A DNA stretch of 64,000 bases from Psoroptes ovis (GCA_002943765.1 PQWQ01000042.1:121659-185658); one strand, 5' to 3'. Numbered from the stretch's first letter, positions 25,401-38,279 are shown. Notes: generated from the sequence alone by a model not told the origin. Numbers and translations are program-made.

Positions 25401-28400
25401 ATGATGGCAAATTCATTGACCTATTCATTCTGATGGCTAAAATATCTATTTATAATAATAATTTTAAAACAGCTAATCAATGTTTGGAAAATGCATTGGT
25501 ATTAGATTTTAAGGTCAGTTTTTTTCTGGATTATAATATTGACATTGACTAGGGTACACACACATTTCTAATTACTGGTTCTTACTGAAAACAATAGATT
25601 CGTAATGATATTTCATACATTTTAGCCAAGCTATCAATACTTAAATATGAACAAAAATACGCGGATGCCACCCAACTAATCAATGATACAATTAAATTAT
25701 CCGAAAATGGTGGAATTAAGTCAATTTTTATCGGTCATTCGATCGATATTGATCTTCACTTGAAGCTTGAAATGGTCGACATTTGTTTAATGCAAAATAA
25801 TGTGAATGATGCCAAGAATATTATCGATAAATTGGTGCATAAACATTCGATTCGACCCGATGATGATGACAGTGGTAATAATTTCGATCAAAATCGTGCA
25901 AAAATTTATTTACAACAAGCAAAAATTCATTGTTACATCGGGGATTATGAACAAACACTTCAAACCTTAGGCCTTATCTCGGTTAAAATGGGTGCCGAAC
26001 ATTTTATTCGTTCACGAAAAATGATGGCTACAATTTATTTGAAAAAATATAAAGATCGTAAACGTTATACTGAATGTTACGAGGAAATTGCTGAAAATTT
26101 CCCCTCGCAACAATCAAAACTGATGTTAGGCGATGCTCATATGCATATTCTTCAGGTATTGACCCTTAAATATTGAGTGAAATTTAAAAAAAATGATTAT
26201 TTTTAATTTTCTCCTGATTAAGCCTGAAATTGCAATTGAAATCTATGAACAAGTGTTGAAAAAAAATCCCAAAGATTCACTACTCATTCGTAAAGTTGGT
26301 CAATCATTGATCAAAGCACATTTTTTCGAACGTGCTGTCACCTATTACAAGGCAGCAATCAAATCAAGTGGTCAAATGCCTTTATTTTGTTTTGATTTGG
26401 CCGAACTATTGTATCGTTTGGGGCGTGATGATCAATGTCGAGATGTGATTGGACAAACTATGAAATCATTTGAAACAAATAAAAGTATATTCATTTCCAT
26501 TTAAATTTAAAATATTCAAATTGATTCCTTTTATTTTAGACGATATGGACATTGATTCACAGATAATCCGGATTAAATTAATGGATTTATTATCACGGGT
26601 ACAGCAAAGATCTGGCAGTAAAGAACAAGCGATTGAAATTCTTAGGGCTGCACATGATGAAAATCAAAAGTAAATTTTAGATCAAAGATAAGGTTAAGTA
26701 CATTTTAAAATGAAAATACTTTTTCATAGATTAATGCGGCGGTTACCTGTCGAACATCCGGATCGTGTTGAAGAACATAGAAAACTGTCCATAAGGTATT
26801 AATACCTTTACTTGAAAAATTTTAACCTGGGTCTACAAAGCTAATTCACTTGATATTTTTCAAAAATAAAGTCTTTGTGACGAATTGGCTGAAATGCTAC
26901 TATCAACTGGGACCAATAAACAATCAGCCCTACAAATATACAAAGAATCACTGTCATTCGATAGTAATAATTATGAAATTTACCTTAAAATGGCCAGAAT
27001 TGAAATGTCATTGGAACATTTTGATCAAGCCCATACATATTTGTCAAATATATTGAAAAATATGTCGGATAACAGTGATAATCATTTAAATAAAGATGCA
27101 TTATTAGTAAGTGAAAAGGGTTTGGAATTTCGAAATTTTCAAAATCAACTTTTCCTTAATATTTTTCCCAATTACCTTGACTTTATTCAAGTTGATGGCC
27201 GACATATCCTTTCGGCAGGCAGATTTTGAAGGTGCACTGAGTCTTTATCGTGATATTTTCGATAAAAATAAAGGTGAATTCATATTCAATTCCGATATTT
27301 TAAAAGGTATTTGTTTAAATCGCTTTCAATTAATGAATGAACAGCAAACATCGATGCATTAATACGACTGATTGATGCGGCCCGTAGATGTGGCCAACTG
27401 AAATCAATACCCGACATTTTAAATCGAACGAGTGATGACAGGTCTAAAATTTCCAAGTCTAAAGATAGCCATTATAATTCGTCAATTAATAAAACAGCGA
27501 ATTCATTGAATACGAATGAAATCGGATTACAATATTGTAAAGCACTTTATTATTATTATACTGGTAAATTCACTCATTTTTTTTTTTGATTTTTTCAAAC
27601 TCTCAAATACAGGGTTTATAGTTTTTGATTCATAGTTTTAAAGTTTATTTTCAGAGTTTTCAAGTTAATTTTCGGAATTTCGAATGTAATTTTAAACAAA
27701 AAAATTACGAAATTCAATTTTAAAACTATGAATTTAAACTTTAAACCCTGTATTATTTCGAATTTAATTATTTTCAAAATTGAAAATAATATATTTTCAA
27801 ACATAGGTGATTATAATGAAGCATTCAAATATCTATTTCCAATACGTAATGATGGCAAATATGGAAAAGATGCGACAATATTGATTGTTGAAATGTGTAT
27901 CAATTCGGATAATTTAAATAATTCCAGTATTTTTAATGATTTATCAAATAATTCAAGGTCTTTTTTGATTCTTCAGGTCTAAGTCTTTATATTTTTTAAA
28001 ATTTTTTTCTCCGCGAAAAATTTCAGGCAAAATTTTCCATCAGATTCCCCATTAAAAATGGCTGAAACTTTGGTACAAGTTTAGTAATCAATATACTCTA
28101 CCCTCTAAAATTGATTTTAACAAAAAGTTTTTTTCCAATTTCACCAAAAATCAAAGGTTCTAAAATTACAGTACCCAGAAGATTTCCAAGTAGACCTACT
28201 GAAACATTTAGTTTTATTGGCAAAAAAACAAAAAAGTGATGCCGAATATGTACTTGGTGATTTGATGAAATACACCAGTACCAGCAACAATAATGAATAT
28301 GTTTGTATTAAATATCAAATTAAATATCACCGAAATAAGTCTTTTCTTAAATTTTTTTTTGTTGGGGCTCATGTGTACCTTGGAAATTGGCGTCATCATT

Positions 28401-29066
28401 GTTTTTCTATGGAAATCGGCAAATAACAAGTGTGAACATTCAGGAATTATTTATGGTATTGCCCAAGCATATATGATACTAAAACAAACACCAAAAGCTC
28501 GGAATCAATTGAAAAGAATTGTTAAATGTAATTGGAAATATTCGGAAAGTGATTATTTAGAAAAATCATGGCTATTATTGGTTGATATTCATATACAATC
28601 AAATAAATTTGATAATGCTAATGAGCTATTGAAACGTATTCTTCGTTATAATCGTGTAGGTGTTAACCTTTGATTTTTTTCACATATTTTTCCATATGAC
28701 ATTTTGATTTATTTATTTATTTTTCTTCGAATCAAACTATGTTTTGGTCTGTAATATCAATTTACAAATCAATGATAATGTCACCCTTAAAATCAATAGT
28801 CTTGTTCGAAAGCCTATGAATATTGTGGATACATAATGGAAAAAGAACAATGTTATCGTGATGCAGCACAAAATTATGAACAAGCATGGAACTATTGTAA
28901 TGAAAATAATCCTTCGATTGGTTATAAATTGGCATTTAATTATATGAAAGCTAAACGTTGGCCAGAGGCTATTGATATTTGTCAAAAAATTCTAGAACAT
29001 TATCCTGATTATCCTAAAATACGAAAAGAAATTCTTGACAAATGTATTGTTATGCTTAAATGTTGA
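22428..29066 (+). CDS. TTC21B: Tetratricopeptide repeat protein 21 (IFT139)
   Basis: Subunit of intraflagellar transport complex A, which carries cargo back along cilia. 22 exons join in frame to 1389 aa (human protein about 1316): 22428-22460, 22551-22791, 22877-22944, 23147-23248, 23397-23497, 23668-23938, 24187-24285, 24444-24561, 24670-25055, 25133-25513, 25598-26155, 26223-26484, 26540-26669, 26730-26795, 26872-27106, 27192-27273, 27345-27563, 27807-27957, 28027-28072, 28172-28300, 28431-28655, 28800-29066. TPR repeats run throughout. Near-identity to vertebrate TTC21B includes AYMILKQTPKARNQLKR, EKSWLLLVDIHIQS, GYKLAFNYMKAKR and the terminal YPKIRKEILDK. Starts at 22428 because that ATG exon splices in phase into the conserved YYCLNGLY segment. 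Introns after exons 3-7 each carry one MITE, and intron 17 a CAGGGTTT element. AATAAA lies 6 bp after the stop. In an animal without flagellate sperm the role would be in ciliated sensory neurons (inference). Confidence 0.97.
22979..23064 (+). mobile_element. Palindromic MITE, type 2
   Basis: TTC21B intron 3; extra bases at the left tip (TTAGATTTGGTTGTCC). Confidence 0.85.
23272..23351. mobile_element. Palindromic MITE, divergent core
   Basis: Makes up over half of the 148-bp TTC21B intron 4; matched ends ACGTTGTCC / GGACAACGT. Confidence 0.8.
23535..23615 (+). mobile_element. Palindromic MITE, type 2
   Basis: TTC21B intron 5. Confidence 0.86.
24000..24082 (+). mobile_element. Palindromic MITE, type 1
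   Basis: TTC21B intron 6. Confidence 0.86.
24309..24387. mobile_element. Palindromic MITE, type 4
   Basis: Half of the 158-bp TTC21B intron 7; arms CCCATAAG / CTTATGGG and core GCCGTTTTTC...AAAAACGGC. Confidence 0.85.
27609..27753. mobile_element. CAGGGTTT palindromic element, long form
   Basis: About 145 bp in TTC21B intron 17 with both ends intact (ACAGGGTTT / AAACCCTGTA). Confidence 0.8.
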
Positions 29067-29071
29067 ACTTG

Positions 29072-29077
29072 AATAAA
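29072..29077 (+). terminator. Poly(A) signal of TTC21B
   Basis: AATAAA only 6 bp after the TGA, implying a very short 3' untranslated region. Confidence 0.6.
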
Positions 29078-30000
29078 TGAAATTACCCTTGATCCTCCAT
29101 GAATTTTTGAAATAATTTGAACTTGTAGTTTTTCGTCGAATTCATGGCCAAAATTTCATGGCACTTGCGCGTCATTTTGCCTTTTTATTGAGTCGTATGA
29201 TGTTTTCAGACAACAGTATTAATGGTTATAAAGGGGTCAGCACACATCTTCTTCAAGCATTGTTTAGCCGATGAGCTGTTTCATATGACCAGTAGTAGCT
29301 TAAATTTTCAAGTTTATTTGTTTAAGCAGTGATAAAGCCTTCAAGTGTTGCTGTCGATTTGTTTGTTCATTGATCAATTGATTATTGTTCATTTCAAAAA
29401 ATAACACTAGTCATTATTGACAAGCGCATCTTATTGACCAGTCATTGACTAGTCATCGACTAGAAAACCTTAAATTATATGTGGCAAGCAAACCTATTAA
29501 AGCGAGCTGTCAAGCTCTAATTTGAATCCTTTCATTTTTGTCATCATTGTCAGCATCTTCATTATTTCGTATTTTGTTTATTTGTTCATTTGTCTTTGAT
29601 TCAATTCATTTAATTAATTAAATCAACGTGTCCGTCCAATTCCATCTTTAAGTCGTCATCAAATCCTCTTGGTCATCATTGAACAACGATCTAATATTCA
29701 ACGATCGAATATAATTAGAATTGGAATCATCATTGAAAAATATCGAATCAAAAATATCGCCAAAATCATTTCAATTTCAGTGTTTAAAAAATAAATAAAT
29801 AAAATACAAATGAATATATTGTTGTGCACAGTGAAAGAAAAAATCAATTGAAAAAGTCAACACTAAGTCAATTATAATAAGTCAATGAATATAATGAATT
29901 CATCATTCGAGATTTAAGATTTTACTTAAGAAAACAAAACTTGGAAATATGGCAAGTAGAAATATTTATTTATTTATTTTCTTAAATATAACTTTAATTA

Positions 30001-30080
30001 TTTTGGCTGTCCGTAAAGTAAATTCAGCTTAATCCATGTAGTTGTTTATGAAAATTGGCCATAACTTTTCGGACAACTTT
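30001..30080 (+). mobile_element. Palindromic MITE, type 2
   Basis: Intergenic, 102 bp after the ceramide synthase stop codon, possibly in its 3' untranslated region; decayed tips. Confidence 0.75.
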
Positions 30081-30181
30081 TATTCGAAAAAGGAATTTTC
30101 ATGCTTATTCTTTGTATCATTCATTCATTGATTAGTTTGCTTATTTACTTTTGATTAAGTAAATTTTCCTCCATTCATTCA

Positions 30182-32101
30182 TTATTGACGATGATTTCGT
30201 TGTCTTAGATTATATGATGAATTTGAATGTTGATTTTCTATTCCATTATTGACATTATTCATTATCGATGTTGATTCATTATATTTTCTTACAATATCTT
30301 CTTTATAAGCAAACATACGTACTTCATCATCATAATCTATTTCTTCTTCTTCTTCTTCTTCTTCTTCTGGTTCTTTTTCTTCGATCGAATATTCGTAATT
30401 TATGAAATTATTTTTAAATTTTTGATTATTTCGATCATAATCATGTTGATATTCACGGCTATCTTCTAATTCATTAATTTGTCCTGTGGCAACTTTATAC
30501 AGGAGACGTATGGCAAACTATAGTGAATGTAAATTAGTGAAATTATTTTCTTGACTTGAATATTATAAGGTTGTCCGATAAATTCTTGCCGATTATATCG
30601 TAGGAAATCATGAGAAAATCGGCAAGAACTTATCGGACAACCTAATAATTAAGAAACAAATATAAAAACATACAGAAAACCAATAAAAATTCATAAATAA
30701 AATGATCCAAAGCATTGTCACTAGCAGCGTGATGAATGGTACATGAATATTATGCATCGATTCTAATTGTATTGATGACATATAGATTACTTTGATTGGA
30801 AACCAATATAAACGATTCATGATCCTATGAGTATTTAAGATTAAAGCTTTATCTAAGACACACAATTTCAATCCATATTACCATGTAATAAGAAATATTA
30901 AGAAACCAATGTTAACAAATACTTCCGCAATTTGATATGTATGTCCATGTTGAACTTTGAAATAGCGGATTAATTTTGTCGCCTCTAACAATATATCACA
31001 ACCATCGTGTAAAAATAATGTGACCAATCCAGCTTTGTAGCTTCTATTATTTATTTTCCAAGTAAAATTCAATTAAATTGTGAAAAATTTTGCAAAGGTT
31101 CATACCTGTTACAATATGAAATAAATATCAATGCAATACATATTAAATGATGTGCCATCAATGTATTTGTATCTTTTCTTCGTTCATCGACCATTATTGT
31201 TGTATACAATGAATGTAAATAGAAACTTAATTCAATCATGTATATGGCGTATGGCAATGTATCGACTGGATTATCAATTGAATAATCTTGTTTTTTCATT
31301 TATTTATGTAAGAAAATGAAAATTTCATTATTCGAAAATACCCGAGAAAATGAAACAATTTCAATTCGAAAATATTACAGAGTTTAAAGTTTTAATTCGT
31401 AGTTTTAAAATTTAATTTCGTAATTTTACTGTATTGAATTCCATTAAAAAACTACGAAAATAGATTTTAAAACCCCGAATTAAAACTTTAAATCCTGTAA
31501 AATAACAAATGAAATGAAATTGAAAATTGAAATAATAATATTTACCAGCCCAAATATTTGTAGGATTATAAAACAATTGTCCATTGTTCTGAATGAATAT
31601 ATAATAACCGCTTAATAGCCATGTACATGAATAAAATAGCAGTTTCCATGAACTTTCAGGTATTTTAAGCGCATCAACGAGGCTAATACCATAGATTTTT
31701 GTAATAGGTATAAATATAAATTTTGTCATTAATAATCGACCAATTGTAAGCATAATACTTAGTGAAATAATGATCAGTAAATCGATTGAATTTATTTGTC
31801 TTGATAGCTTATCTAGGTCCATATAAAATTCTTTATTGAAATATCGTTGTTGATCTTGTTGTTGTGATTTAATAATTGTTGTCGATATTGATGAGGTCGA
31901 AGGCCTTGAAAATAATTCTTGATATAAAAATTTATAAAAGTTTCTATAAAAATAATTCAAGGATTCTCGAAGGAAATCTAAATAACCGATATTCATTGAG
32001 CTTGTCGTTGATGATGTCGATGATGAATACATTTGTATGGTATCATTTACTATCGAAGTCGACATTTTCATCGTCGAAGATGGATCAATATTTTGATCCA
32101 T
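30182..32101 (-). CDS. Ceramide synthase, CERS1-type
   Basis: Membrane enzyme that N-acylates sphingoid bases to (dihydro)ceramide in the ER. Five exons in minus-strand order: 32101-31546, 31286-31106, 31043-30882, 30824-30674, 30517-30182, joining in frame to 461 aa. TLC/Lag1p catalytic domain: KIPESSWKLLFYS, ELSFYLHSLYTTIM, then the active-site pattern His231-His232 (AHHLICIAL), His258-Asp259 and Asp262 (FLHDGCD). Downstream, RLYWFPIKVIY and TGQINELEDSREY match vertebrate CERS1 closely. No Hox-like domain precedes the TLC domain, again as in CERS1. The 110-residue N-terminus is Ser/Thr-rich and unlike other members; the C-terminal tail has nine consecutive Glu codons (GAA run at 30351-30378). 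ATG at 32101 is the first in frame. Intron 1 holds a CAGGGTTT element, intron 4 a type 1 MITE. Confidence 0.93.
30565..30646 (-). mobile_element. Palindromic MITE, type 1
   Basis: More than half of ceramide synthase intron 4. Confidence 0.87.
31377..31499. mobile_element. CAGGGTTT palindromic element, short form
   Basis: Ceramide synthase intron 1; ends mutated to ACAGAGTTT / AAATCCTGTA. Confidence 0.78.
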
Positions 32102-32593
32102 TTTTTGTGAATTCAATGATGTTCACTGGTCAATTTTATTTGGGCACAAACTATAACCTTATAAAAATATTCTTTGGTCCTCGAAAAAAGGACCAAGGGA
32201 GCCAAGGACTGGGCTCACTATTTGTTTGACGAATAATTCAAGTCGTTTAAGGTTCAATTCTGAAGAATTCTTGAAAATTTCAGAGGCTTCCTGATTGTTG
32301 TTGCTGTTATTATCACCATTGATTATTAAGTACATTGATCTGTTTTCGGTGTAACTCGTCTATTTGAAATTTTGTTTTTACCTTCAACCACCTTTAAATA
32401 TTCCGGTTTTTTTTTCAATAATAATTTTCTCGAATATCAAGGTTTAAGGTTTTTGAAAATAATTATTTTAACTGGACGATTCTAAATGAAAAACATTCAT
32501 TCATTCAACTAGTTAGCCAGCCGATCCAGTTTTTCAAGTTTTTTTTTTTTGTTGATTTAGTTTATTTTAAATTTTAAATATATTCTCTTCCAC

Positions 32594-32678
32594 TGGGCTT
32601 GTTTCTAAAAGTTTATACGGCTCAATCACAATAGAGTTGCTCATGAAAATCAGCCAAAACTTTCCGGACATTCCTAAT
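32594..32678 (+). mobile_element. Palindromic MITE, type 2, decayed
   Basis: Left arm reads GGCTTGTTTCTAAAAG; core intact. Confidence 0.7.
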
Positions 32679-32740
32679 ATTTTCAATGTCTACTGTGTAC
32701 CCAAAAACTTCACTAATATAATCATTTTTTTTTTCAACTA

Positions 32741-32821
32741 TTGGGTTGTCCTATAAGTTCTTGCCGATTTTCAAATGTTTTTCAATAAGTAAATCGGCAA
32801 AAACTTTCAGGACAACCTAAT
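32741..32821. mobile_element. Palindromic MITE, type 3
   Basis: Left arm GGTTGTCCTATAAG paired with TTTCAGGACAACC. Confidence 0.85.
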
Positions 32822-32967
32822 ATTATCATCAATTTTTCATCATTTTTTTTTTTCAAATAAACTTTTTGTTTCCATTATTATTATCATTATTATCATACGC
32901 AAATTGAATAATTTACAATTCAATTTTTTTTTGATTTGTTGAATATATGCGATACGTTGAAATAATA

Positions 32968-33061
32968 TTGGGTTGTCCCATAAGTTTTTGCCGTTTTTCG
33001 AATGAATTTAAATTTGAAAAATTTAAAAAAAAAACGGCAAGAACTTATGGGACAACCTAAT
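32968..33061. mobile_element. Palindromic MITE, type 4
   Basis: Longest copy (94 bp) because of a poly(A) expansion in the core; arms CCCATAAG / CTTATGGG. Confidence 0.86.
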
Positions 33062-33709
33062 AATAAAAAAAAATTGAATAAATATTGACATAAAAAATAA
33101 ACATTATTTGTTTTTTGTGCTATGTATGCAAAAAAAAAAAAAAATAGAATATTCAATATTCATAATAATATATTCCATCATATGGTTGTAATTTGAATAT
33201 TTTCAGATTTTGTGATATATTTTCGATAGGTCGATATGTGTATTTCGCTTGTCGCTGTTGTTGCTTATTGTTGTAGCAATTTCTTATTCAAATATAATTT
33301 CATTATATTATTATAATCATATTCTTTTGTTTGTGATTATTTATTTTTTTATTTATTCTTTATTTTGTCAGTGATTCTTTCATTGTTCTTTGAAATATTT
33401 GTATTTATGTGTTGTGTGTTGCTAAATTACATGAACTATGACGCATTTTTATCTCTTTTTTCATTGATATTTTTTCTGTGATATTTAAAAATGATATCAT
33501 TTCATAAAGAGTCTCATTAAAAATTCACTGTAACACACATCCTTTGAATTATTTTACTTCATTCGTTTTTCTTCGGGTACCAAAGTTACTAAAAATAAAT
33601 TTCAACTTGAAATTTTTTTTCATATTTTTTTTTCAAATATTTATGAAACAATATTTGAAATATCTCATTATTTTGTGTAGTAATATTTTCTTTTAGAAAT
33701 TATTTATTA

Positions 33710-33789
33710 TTAGGTTGTCCGAAAAGTTTTGGCTGATTTTCTCATGATTCCCTACGATATAATCGGCCAAAACTTTAAGGACAACCTAT
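33710..33789 (+). mobile_element. Palindromic MITE, type 1
   Basis: Right arm TTTAAGGACAACC. Confidence 0.86.
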
Positions 33790-33967
33790 TATTTATATTA
33801 TTTACAATCAAATCAAAAATAGTGCACAGAGAGAGACAGCGAAAAAAAATGTGAAATGAATGTTTTACATTTCTACACATCATTTGTTTTTCTCTGTTGA
33901 ATATTTTTGAACGAATGAATGAAAATGAAATTGAAAATGAAAATAGAATTGGAATTGAAATTAATTA

Positions 33968-34050
33968 TTAGATTGTCCGAAAATTTTTGGCCGATTTTCA
34001 TCGAGTAATTCTATTGTGATTATGCCGAATGAACTTTTCGGACAACCTTA
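33968..34050 (-). mobile_element. Palindromic MITE, type 2
   Basis: 157 bp downstream of the LRR gene stop codon. Confidence 0.85.
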
Positions 34051-34206
34051 GATAATCAAATTTTGAAACACAAATGAATTCTTCGAATTATTTTGAATTT
34101 TGTTTTATTTGCAAACTGGGTGTGTTGACATTAGATTAAATTAAATTATATTCAATTAAATTAAATTCAATTAAAAAAATTATTAATTCATTCATTCATT
34201 CAATGT

Positions 34207-36415
34207 CTACGATGGACAATTACTCCATTCATTAATCCAATGATGAACATTATCGAATAGATTCGAACCATTTGATTCACATGGTACAAAACCATTACGG
34301 GTTAAATTGAAATAATTTTTATAATTTGAATCCGGTAACAATGTAATACGTCGTTGTGCATGTTTCGGTATTTCGATCAACCATTTCATACGGCAATCAT
34401 CACAACGTAATTGACATTCAGGTTCCAAGTAAACACGATTAGTTGATTTATCTAAAAATGGTGCAAATATTTGTTCATCCAAATATTTCATATTCCAATA
34501 ACAGCCACCAATTTCAGCGAATGATAAATGAACAGGACGTTGCGCACCATTCATTGCCATGAAAGCAAAACTATTTTCATTCAAATTATTCGCCACCATG
34601 GTTAAATGTAATGGTATGAAACTAGTATAATTAGTAGCGAATGCATATTTATCAACCAATATGATATTATTGCCATCGATACGTAATTCTTCTAGATTAG
34701 GCAAATTAGCGAATGCCAGCGAACCAATTGCTTTCAGATTATTACCATAAAGAACAATTTCTTTCAAATAAAATTGATTTTGTCGAAATGCAATTTCAGG
34801 TACATATTCCATGGTGCAAGACCAAATAAACAGGCTTCGAAGATATCGGAGGCTATTGATTGCTTCAAATGTCTCGGGTAGTCTTTCATTTGAAAAATTT
34901 GCACCCGAAATACGTAATTTTTGCATTGTAGAATTTTTTGGAAATGCATGTCTCGGTATATATCGTAATCTTGTTGCATGTTCAATGTGTAGTTCGGATA
35001 TGGCAACATTACCGAACGAATTGAATGATAGTTCGGTAACATTCCGTAGAATAACTTCATCAAAATACCATTGTGGATGATTTTTTTTCATCGTTTTTGC
35101 CGATGATGTCGCTGTTGTTGTCGAATTTTCCTTGAGATTATTGTTGCTTTCACTGCTGTCATTATTGTTGCTTTCATTGATCGTATTCTTTGCCACCAGA
35201 TTTTGTAAACGATTAAATATATTGGTTACATTATAAACGATTCCACGTTGATTATTACAACGTAATTGCAGTAAATGTCGCTCGATACCGAATGGCATCA
35301 ATTTGTCTTTGCGTACATTGCATTCGCAGGGAAATATTATTTCTATTGAAATAATTTTAAAGGGTTAAAAAGACATGAAAGTCATGAGGTTTATCATGAA
35401 TTAACTCACCTTTCGGAGGACAAATATTTTTTCTTGAAGCAATATGAACTTCGGTCAAATTTCTCATGAGGCTAAATGGCGCCTTCATTGGCTGAGTGCG
35501 ATAAGGTTCTAACCCGGTATTGTATGCATAGAAAAATCTTAGCGAATTCGTTACCGATTTGAATGATGATGGATGCAAATGTTTAAGCTGTGGTGCATCT
35601 TCAATTACCAAATAACGAAATCGAAGGCCGGAAAAAAAATTTTTAGTTATTTTCCGTACCGAATCCATGCTTACTAAATGTAACCAATCAAAATATTTTG
35701 AATGTCGATTGCTCAATCGTTTCGATAATCGTGATAATATATTTTCAAATCGACGTTCATATTTAAAATCCGTACCATTACAGCGAAGTAATGTACGGAA
35801 AAATAATTCATTTTGATGTTCCAAACATTTACATGGCCGTACTAATTCCATTGGCGGGCAATTATTCAATTTTCGATTATTGATCATCATTGTTTCGGAT
35901 AATGGTACAAAATGATCAACGATAATTGTTTTATTGATTACATTACTTGATGATGGAAGCATATTAACATATTTTGATGAGGTCATCGATGATGATGATG
36001 ATGATGATGTCACAGGTGGTGATGATAATAATGATAATGATGATGAACGATTTTTAATTAATTGTTTTCGATTATTTAAATGATGATAATGATGGTCATG
36101 ATGATAATGGTGATGGTCATGATTTAATTTATGTAAATTACGATATCTCAAATAACGATTTCGATGATCATTAAATGATCTGGCAAAAATTGAATCATAA
36201 AAAAATAATGATGGAAATTTCGTTGAAATCGATGCAATCGATGTTGATGTCGGTGTTGAATTATCAACATCTAATATTGATGAGTATGAGGATGAGGATG
36301 ATGATTGTTGATTAGTACCATTGGTTTGGACTATAGGTCCAGTATCGATTAAAAATAATAGTATTGCATTCAATATCGATATTTGAATTATTCGATGCTT
36401 GAATAGTATTATCAT
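34207..36415 (-). CDS. Secreted leucine-rich repeat protein, two Cys-capped modules
   Basis: Two exons, minus strand: 36415-35410 and 35342-34207, 713 aa in frame. Signal peptide at residues 1-25 (IIQISILNAILLFLIDTG). Residues 31-165 are low-complexity: Ser runs and a His cluster at 98-112. Residues 186-335 begin with a Cys module (CPPMELVRPCKC...LRC) and degenerate LRRs; a second copy starts at 332 (CPPKEIIFPCEC...LRC) and leads into clearer LRRs (LEELRIDGNNIILVDKYAF). The C-terminus has CQLRCDDCRMKWLIEI and a final CPS. This architecture resembles arthropod proteins annotated as oplophorus-luciferin non-catalytic subunit-like, a secreted LRR family without known enzymatic role. The repeated Cys module suggests internal duplication. 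Function unknown; adhesion or ligand binding outside the cell is inference. Confidence 0.82.
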
Positions 36416-37294
36416 GATTGTTTGATTGATCGTTTGATGATGATGATGGTGATGATGATGGAGTATTTGAGTATTTCAAATTCAAAAAATTCAAAATGAT
36501 TCCAATGATTCAATCTTTGATTTGTCTAAGATGAATATTAATATTTCAACTTAAAGATATTCAAATTTTTTCAAATCAAGAAGAATTCCGTTCAATATTA
36601 GTATTATTTCATTGACAAATATTTCCGCTCTCTGGGTGTCCGGATACGTGTGTGTCTATATTGAAATATATTCAAATGGAAATCAAATCACATTTTCGAA
36701 TCACATTTTCATTTTGATTTTGAATCCGTTTTCGATCCGTTTCAAAGCCAAAATACACCGTTGAAATACACTGTATTGAAAGGTTTCAAATACTTCTTTG
36801 ATTCAAATATTTCTTTGTTTTGTTTTTTTCGAATGTTGTCGTTGTTTGTCAATGATGATATCGACATCGACAACGACAACAATCAAACAATAATAACAAT
36901 ATTATCATCATTCATGACAACATCGACAACAACAACATTGTTATTATCATGTTTTCTTATTTCGAAAAAAAACTTCTTTGAATAAGTCTAAGACGCGATA
37001 TGTTATACAAATCTTATGTTGAATGAAGAATATTGAGATTTTTGATTTTCTTATTATTTTCTATTTGTACGTACACGATGATTGTTATGATAATGTTGCT
37101 GAAACACAGGCCAAATAGATGAAATGATTTCGATGTTTGACAGTTCGGTCCCCCGAAGAAAAAATACTGATCAAAAAATGTTCAGACAAACATCGACGAA
37201 TACAACAGTATAAATCACACTAAAATATTTCAAATCATCACGCGTGTATATTTATTTTTTGATTTCGATTGAATGATGACCGAAATTTTATTTG

Positions 37295-37377
37295 ATTAGA
37301 TTGTCCGAAAAGTTCATTCGGCTTAATCAATAGAATTGTTCATATAAAAATTGGCCAAAACTTTACGGACAGCCTAA
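37295..37377 (+). mobile_element. Palindromic MITE, type 2
   Basis: 880 bp upstream of the LRR gene start. Confidence 0.86.
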
Positions 37378-37545
37378 TATATTTTCATTTTTTATTATTT
37401 TTCTGTCAAATAATCTATTCTTTATTATGTGTCATTGTCATACACATTCATTCATTTACATTTACATTTATTTATTTTTACTCTTTTTTCAAAAATTTAT
37501 CTTTTTTCCGAAATATTTTTATTTTCATTATTTTCATTGTTTTTT

Positions 37546-37629
37546 ATAAGGTTGTCCGAAAAGTTCATTCCGGTTAATCACAATAGAATTGCTCATGAAA
37601 ATCGGCCCGAACTTTCCGGACAACCATAA
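37546..37629 (+). mobile_element. Palindromic MITE, type 2
   Basis: Both arms near consensus. Confidence 0.86.
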
Positions 37630-38200
37630 TATTTTAAATCCGTAGCATCTTCAATTTCTCATCGATGACAATAATTTGAACCATTTTTATTTCTTAATAC
37701 TTTGCTTTCACATCTTATTAATTGTCAAAACGAAACGAATGAACGAACGAGATTTACCTTTCTCTTTGTGTGCTTTATATTTTTTTTTTTTGATTGTCTT
37801 TCACATCGATATTGTCCACATCAAAAAATAGACTAGTTAATATTTCATTCATCCATAAAGAAATGAAATGATAAGAAAACTCTTTTGAAGTTTTTTCCAA
37901 TTGTTGTCATTTAAACAAATGAAACAAATGAAAATGAATTCCGAAAAAATATCCATGTCGTCTTCGGTTATATATGTGTTGAACAACATACAATACAGTT
38001 CAATACAGTATAACGATATGGTTTTTAAAAACATTTGAAAAGGTTGTGGGTCTTTTTGGTGGCCATTTTTTTTTTCGTTTCATTCAAATCATCAAGTCTT
38101 AAATCTCTTCCATTCGATAACACAACACGAAACATGATAATGGAAATTTTCGATGTTTTTGTGTCGATTGTTGTTTGAAGATTGTTATTGTCAATTTTCA

Positions 38201-38279
38201 TTAGGCTGTCCGTAAAGTCTTGACCGATTTTCATGCCCAACTTTATTGTGATCAAGTTCATACTTTTCGGACAACCTAC
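38201..38279 (-). mobile_element. Palindromic MITE, type 2
   Basis: Left arm GGCTGTCCGTAAAG. Confidence 0.82.

Larger units (their letters stand above)
29067..30181. other. Intergenic between convergent TTC21B and ceramide synthase genes
   Basis: No gene seen. Holds an isolated TATAAA at 29227-29232 with no downstream plus-strand frame, short repeats of GACTAGTCAT around 29400-29465, and one type 2 MITE. The two flanking genes converge here, so both 3' ends lie inside it. Confidence 0.6.
32102..34206. other. Intergenic with five MITEs
   Basis: No gene seen. It contains the ceramide synthase promoter side (minus strand, TATA-like TTTTATAAGG near 32160) and the MITEs at 32594, 32741, 32968, 33710 and 33968, including one of only two type 4 copies. 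Confidence 0.6.
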
